Shown: positions 52,870 through 53,331 of the stretch, piece by piece
Position numbering within the stretch: position 1 is the first letter of the stretch
Layout of the letters: each line of letters begins with the position of its first letter
NCBI GenBank assembly: GCA_003049485.1
Contig: PYST01000278.1
Coordinates: forward strand, 369-53,699
DNA length: 53,331 nucleotides
DNA from: Ophioceras dolichostomum
Taxonomy: Eukaryota > Ascomycota > Sordariomycetes > Magnaporthales > Ophioceraceae
Direction: 5' to 3'
Notes under the pieces: model-generated
What the model was told of the DNA's origin: nothing
Seen by the model: the letters and a program-made list of their open reading frames with translations, nothing else
The model's database searches: none
Position numbers and translations under genes: made by a program

Positions 52870-53283
52870 AGATCGATTTATAGACCCTCCATTGGGCGCC
52901 TGGGTATTGGCAAGAGAGCATGACCGAACTATTCCAGCCAGCCCTCCCCCCCAGAGACGAGCAGGTCCCACCGCTTCCGGCATGTGGCGTTGCCGACATG
53001 GTATAATGGGCGAGGCCCCATGGCTCCCACGACAGTCTCGACTGGGACTACAGGGGCCCGCCTGGCCAGCCATTTTCGCAGGCGTTGCGGCCCAACGTGA
53101 CGCTTGAGGGGATCATCTCCACATCTCCACTCTTCTTCACTCTCACATTTTCCAGCTGCCCCTTGCCCACCTAGATTTTAGACATTTGGGACAGGAAAGA
53201 ACGTCTCAGCACTTTCCCACAGTGCTTTTAAAATCATATTTCTTTTCTAAGACGTTCTATTTTTCATTTACCCGAGCCGTGGG
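52870..53283. other. Sequence between the direct repeats
   Basis: 414 bp with no domain-bearing frame. If the repeats are element ends this would be the element body, but it is too short for an autonomous element. Confidence 0.35.
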
Positions 53284-53331
53284 CATTTCCTGATCATCTT
53301 ATCCAAAAAAAATCAAAAATAGAGCATCTTG
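53284..53331 (+). repeat. 48-bp direct repeat, right copy, cut by the window edge
   Basis: CATTTCCTGATCATCTTATC, then an A-run, then TCAAAAATAGAGCATCTTG, matching 52822-52869. The match runs to the last base of the window, so its true length is unknown. Confidence 0.75.

Overview
This is nuclear DNA of a filamentous ascomycete (Pezizomycotina, Sordariomycetes-like; I cannot fix the genus). The evidence is short GT-AG introns of about 50-180 bp with CTAAC/CTGAC branch points, and fungus-specific families: PigL_N/NACHT-ankyrin STAND protein, Clr5 domain, GLEYA adhesin, Zn2Cys6 regulator, DUF1996. No rRNA, tRNA or CRISPR was found. Gene models were built by hand; in every spliced model the exon lengths sum to a whole number of codons.

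Left end (1-5 kb): a decayed Gypsy-type retrotransposon on the + strand, with reverse transcriptase and integrase pieces. Three solo LTRs from two families lie inside it, each with its own 5-bp target-site duplication. A single N inside an exact 57-bp duplication looks like an assembly join.

Middle (5-33.5 kb): an accessory block of innate-recognition-like genes. It holds a 2306-aa NACHT-ankyrin receptor (5115-12275), a secreted GLEYA/mucin-like adhesin (13024-15505), a Clr5-ankyrin gene (18893-23627) split by a solo LTR, an intradiol ring-cleavage dioxygenase (24000-25392, -), a second ankyrin protein (27473-30225, -), a broken kinase-ankyrin gene (-) and a truncated pseudokinase (+). The last two sit head to head across a perfect 22-bp-arm palindrome. 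A decayed second copy of part of the pseudokinase lies at 26.7 kb.

Right part (33.8-50.5 kb): mostly intact metabolic genes. These are a class III (CaiB/BaiF) CoA-transferase (-) divergent from a Zn2Cys6 regulator (+), an alpha/beta-hydrolase relic next to a trinucleotide tract, a salicylate-hydroxylase-like FAD monooxygenase, a GliK/gamma-glutamylcyclotransferase-like protein, NAD-dependent glycerol-3-phosphate dehydrogenase (GPD1, -) and a secreted DUF1996 protein (-). The dioxygenase, CoA-transferase, regulator, hydrolase relic and monooxygenase could form a loose aromatic-catabolism neighbourhood. GPD1 and its stress-element promoter look like core genome. The last 2.8 kb has no supportable gene, only a diverged 48-bp direct repeat running to the window edge.

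The most striking observation is the solo LTR in the Clr5-ankyrin gene. Its target-site duplication (ATGCC) copies an in-frame Met codon, so the ankyrin half begins with ATG immediately after the LTR. The LTR also offers a frame-compatible cryptic 3' splice site.
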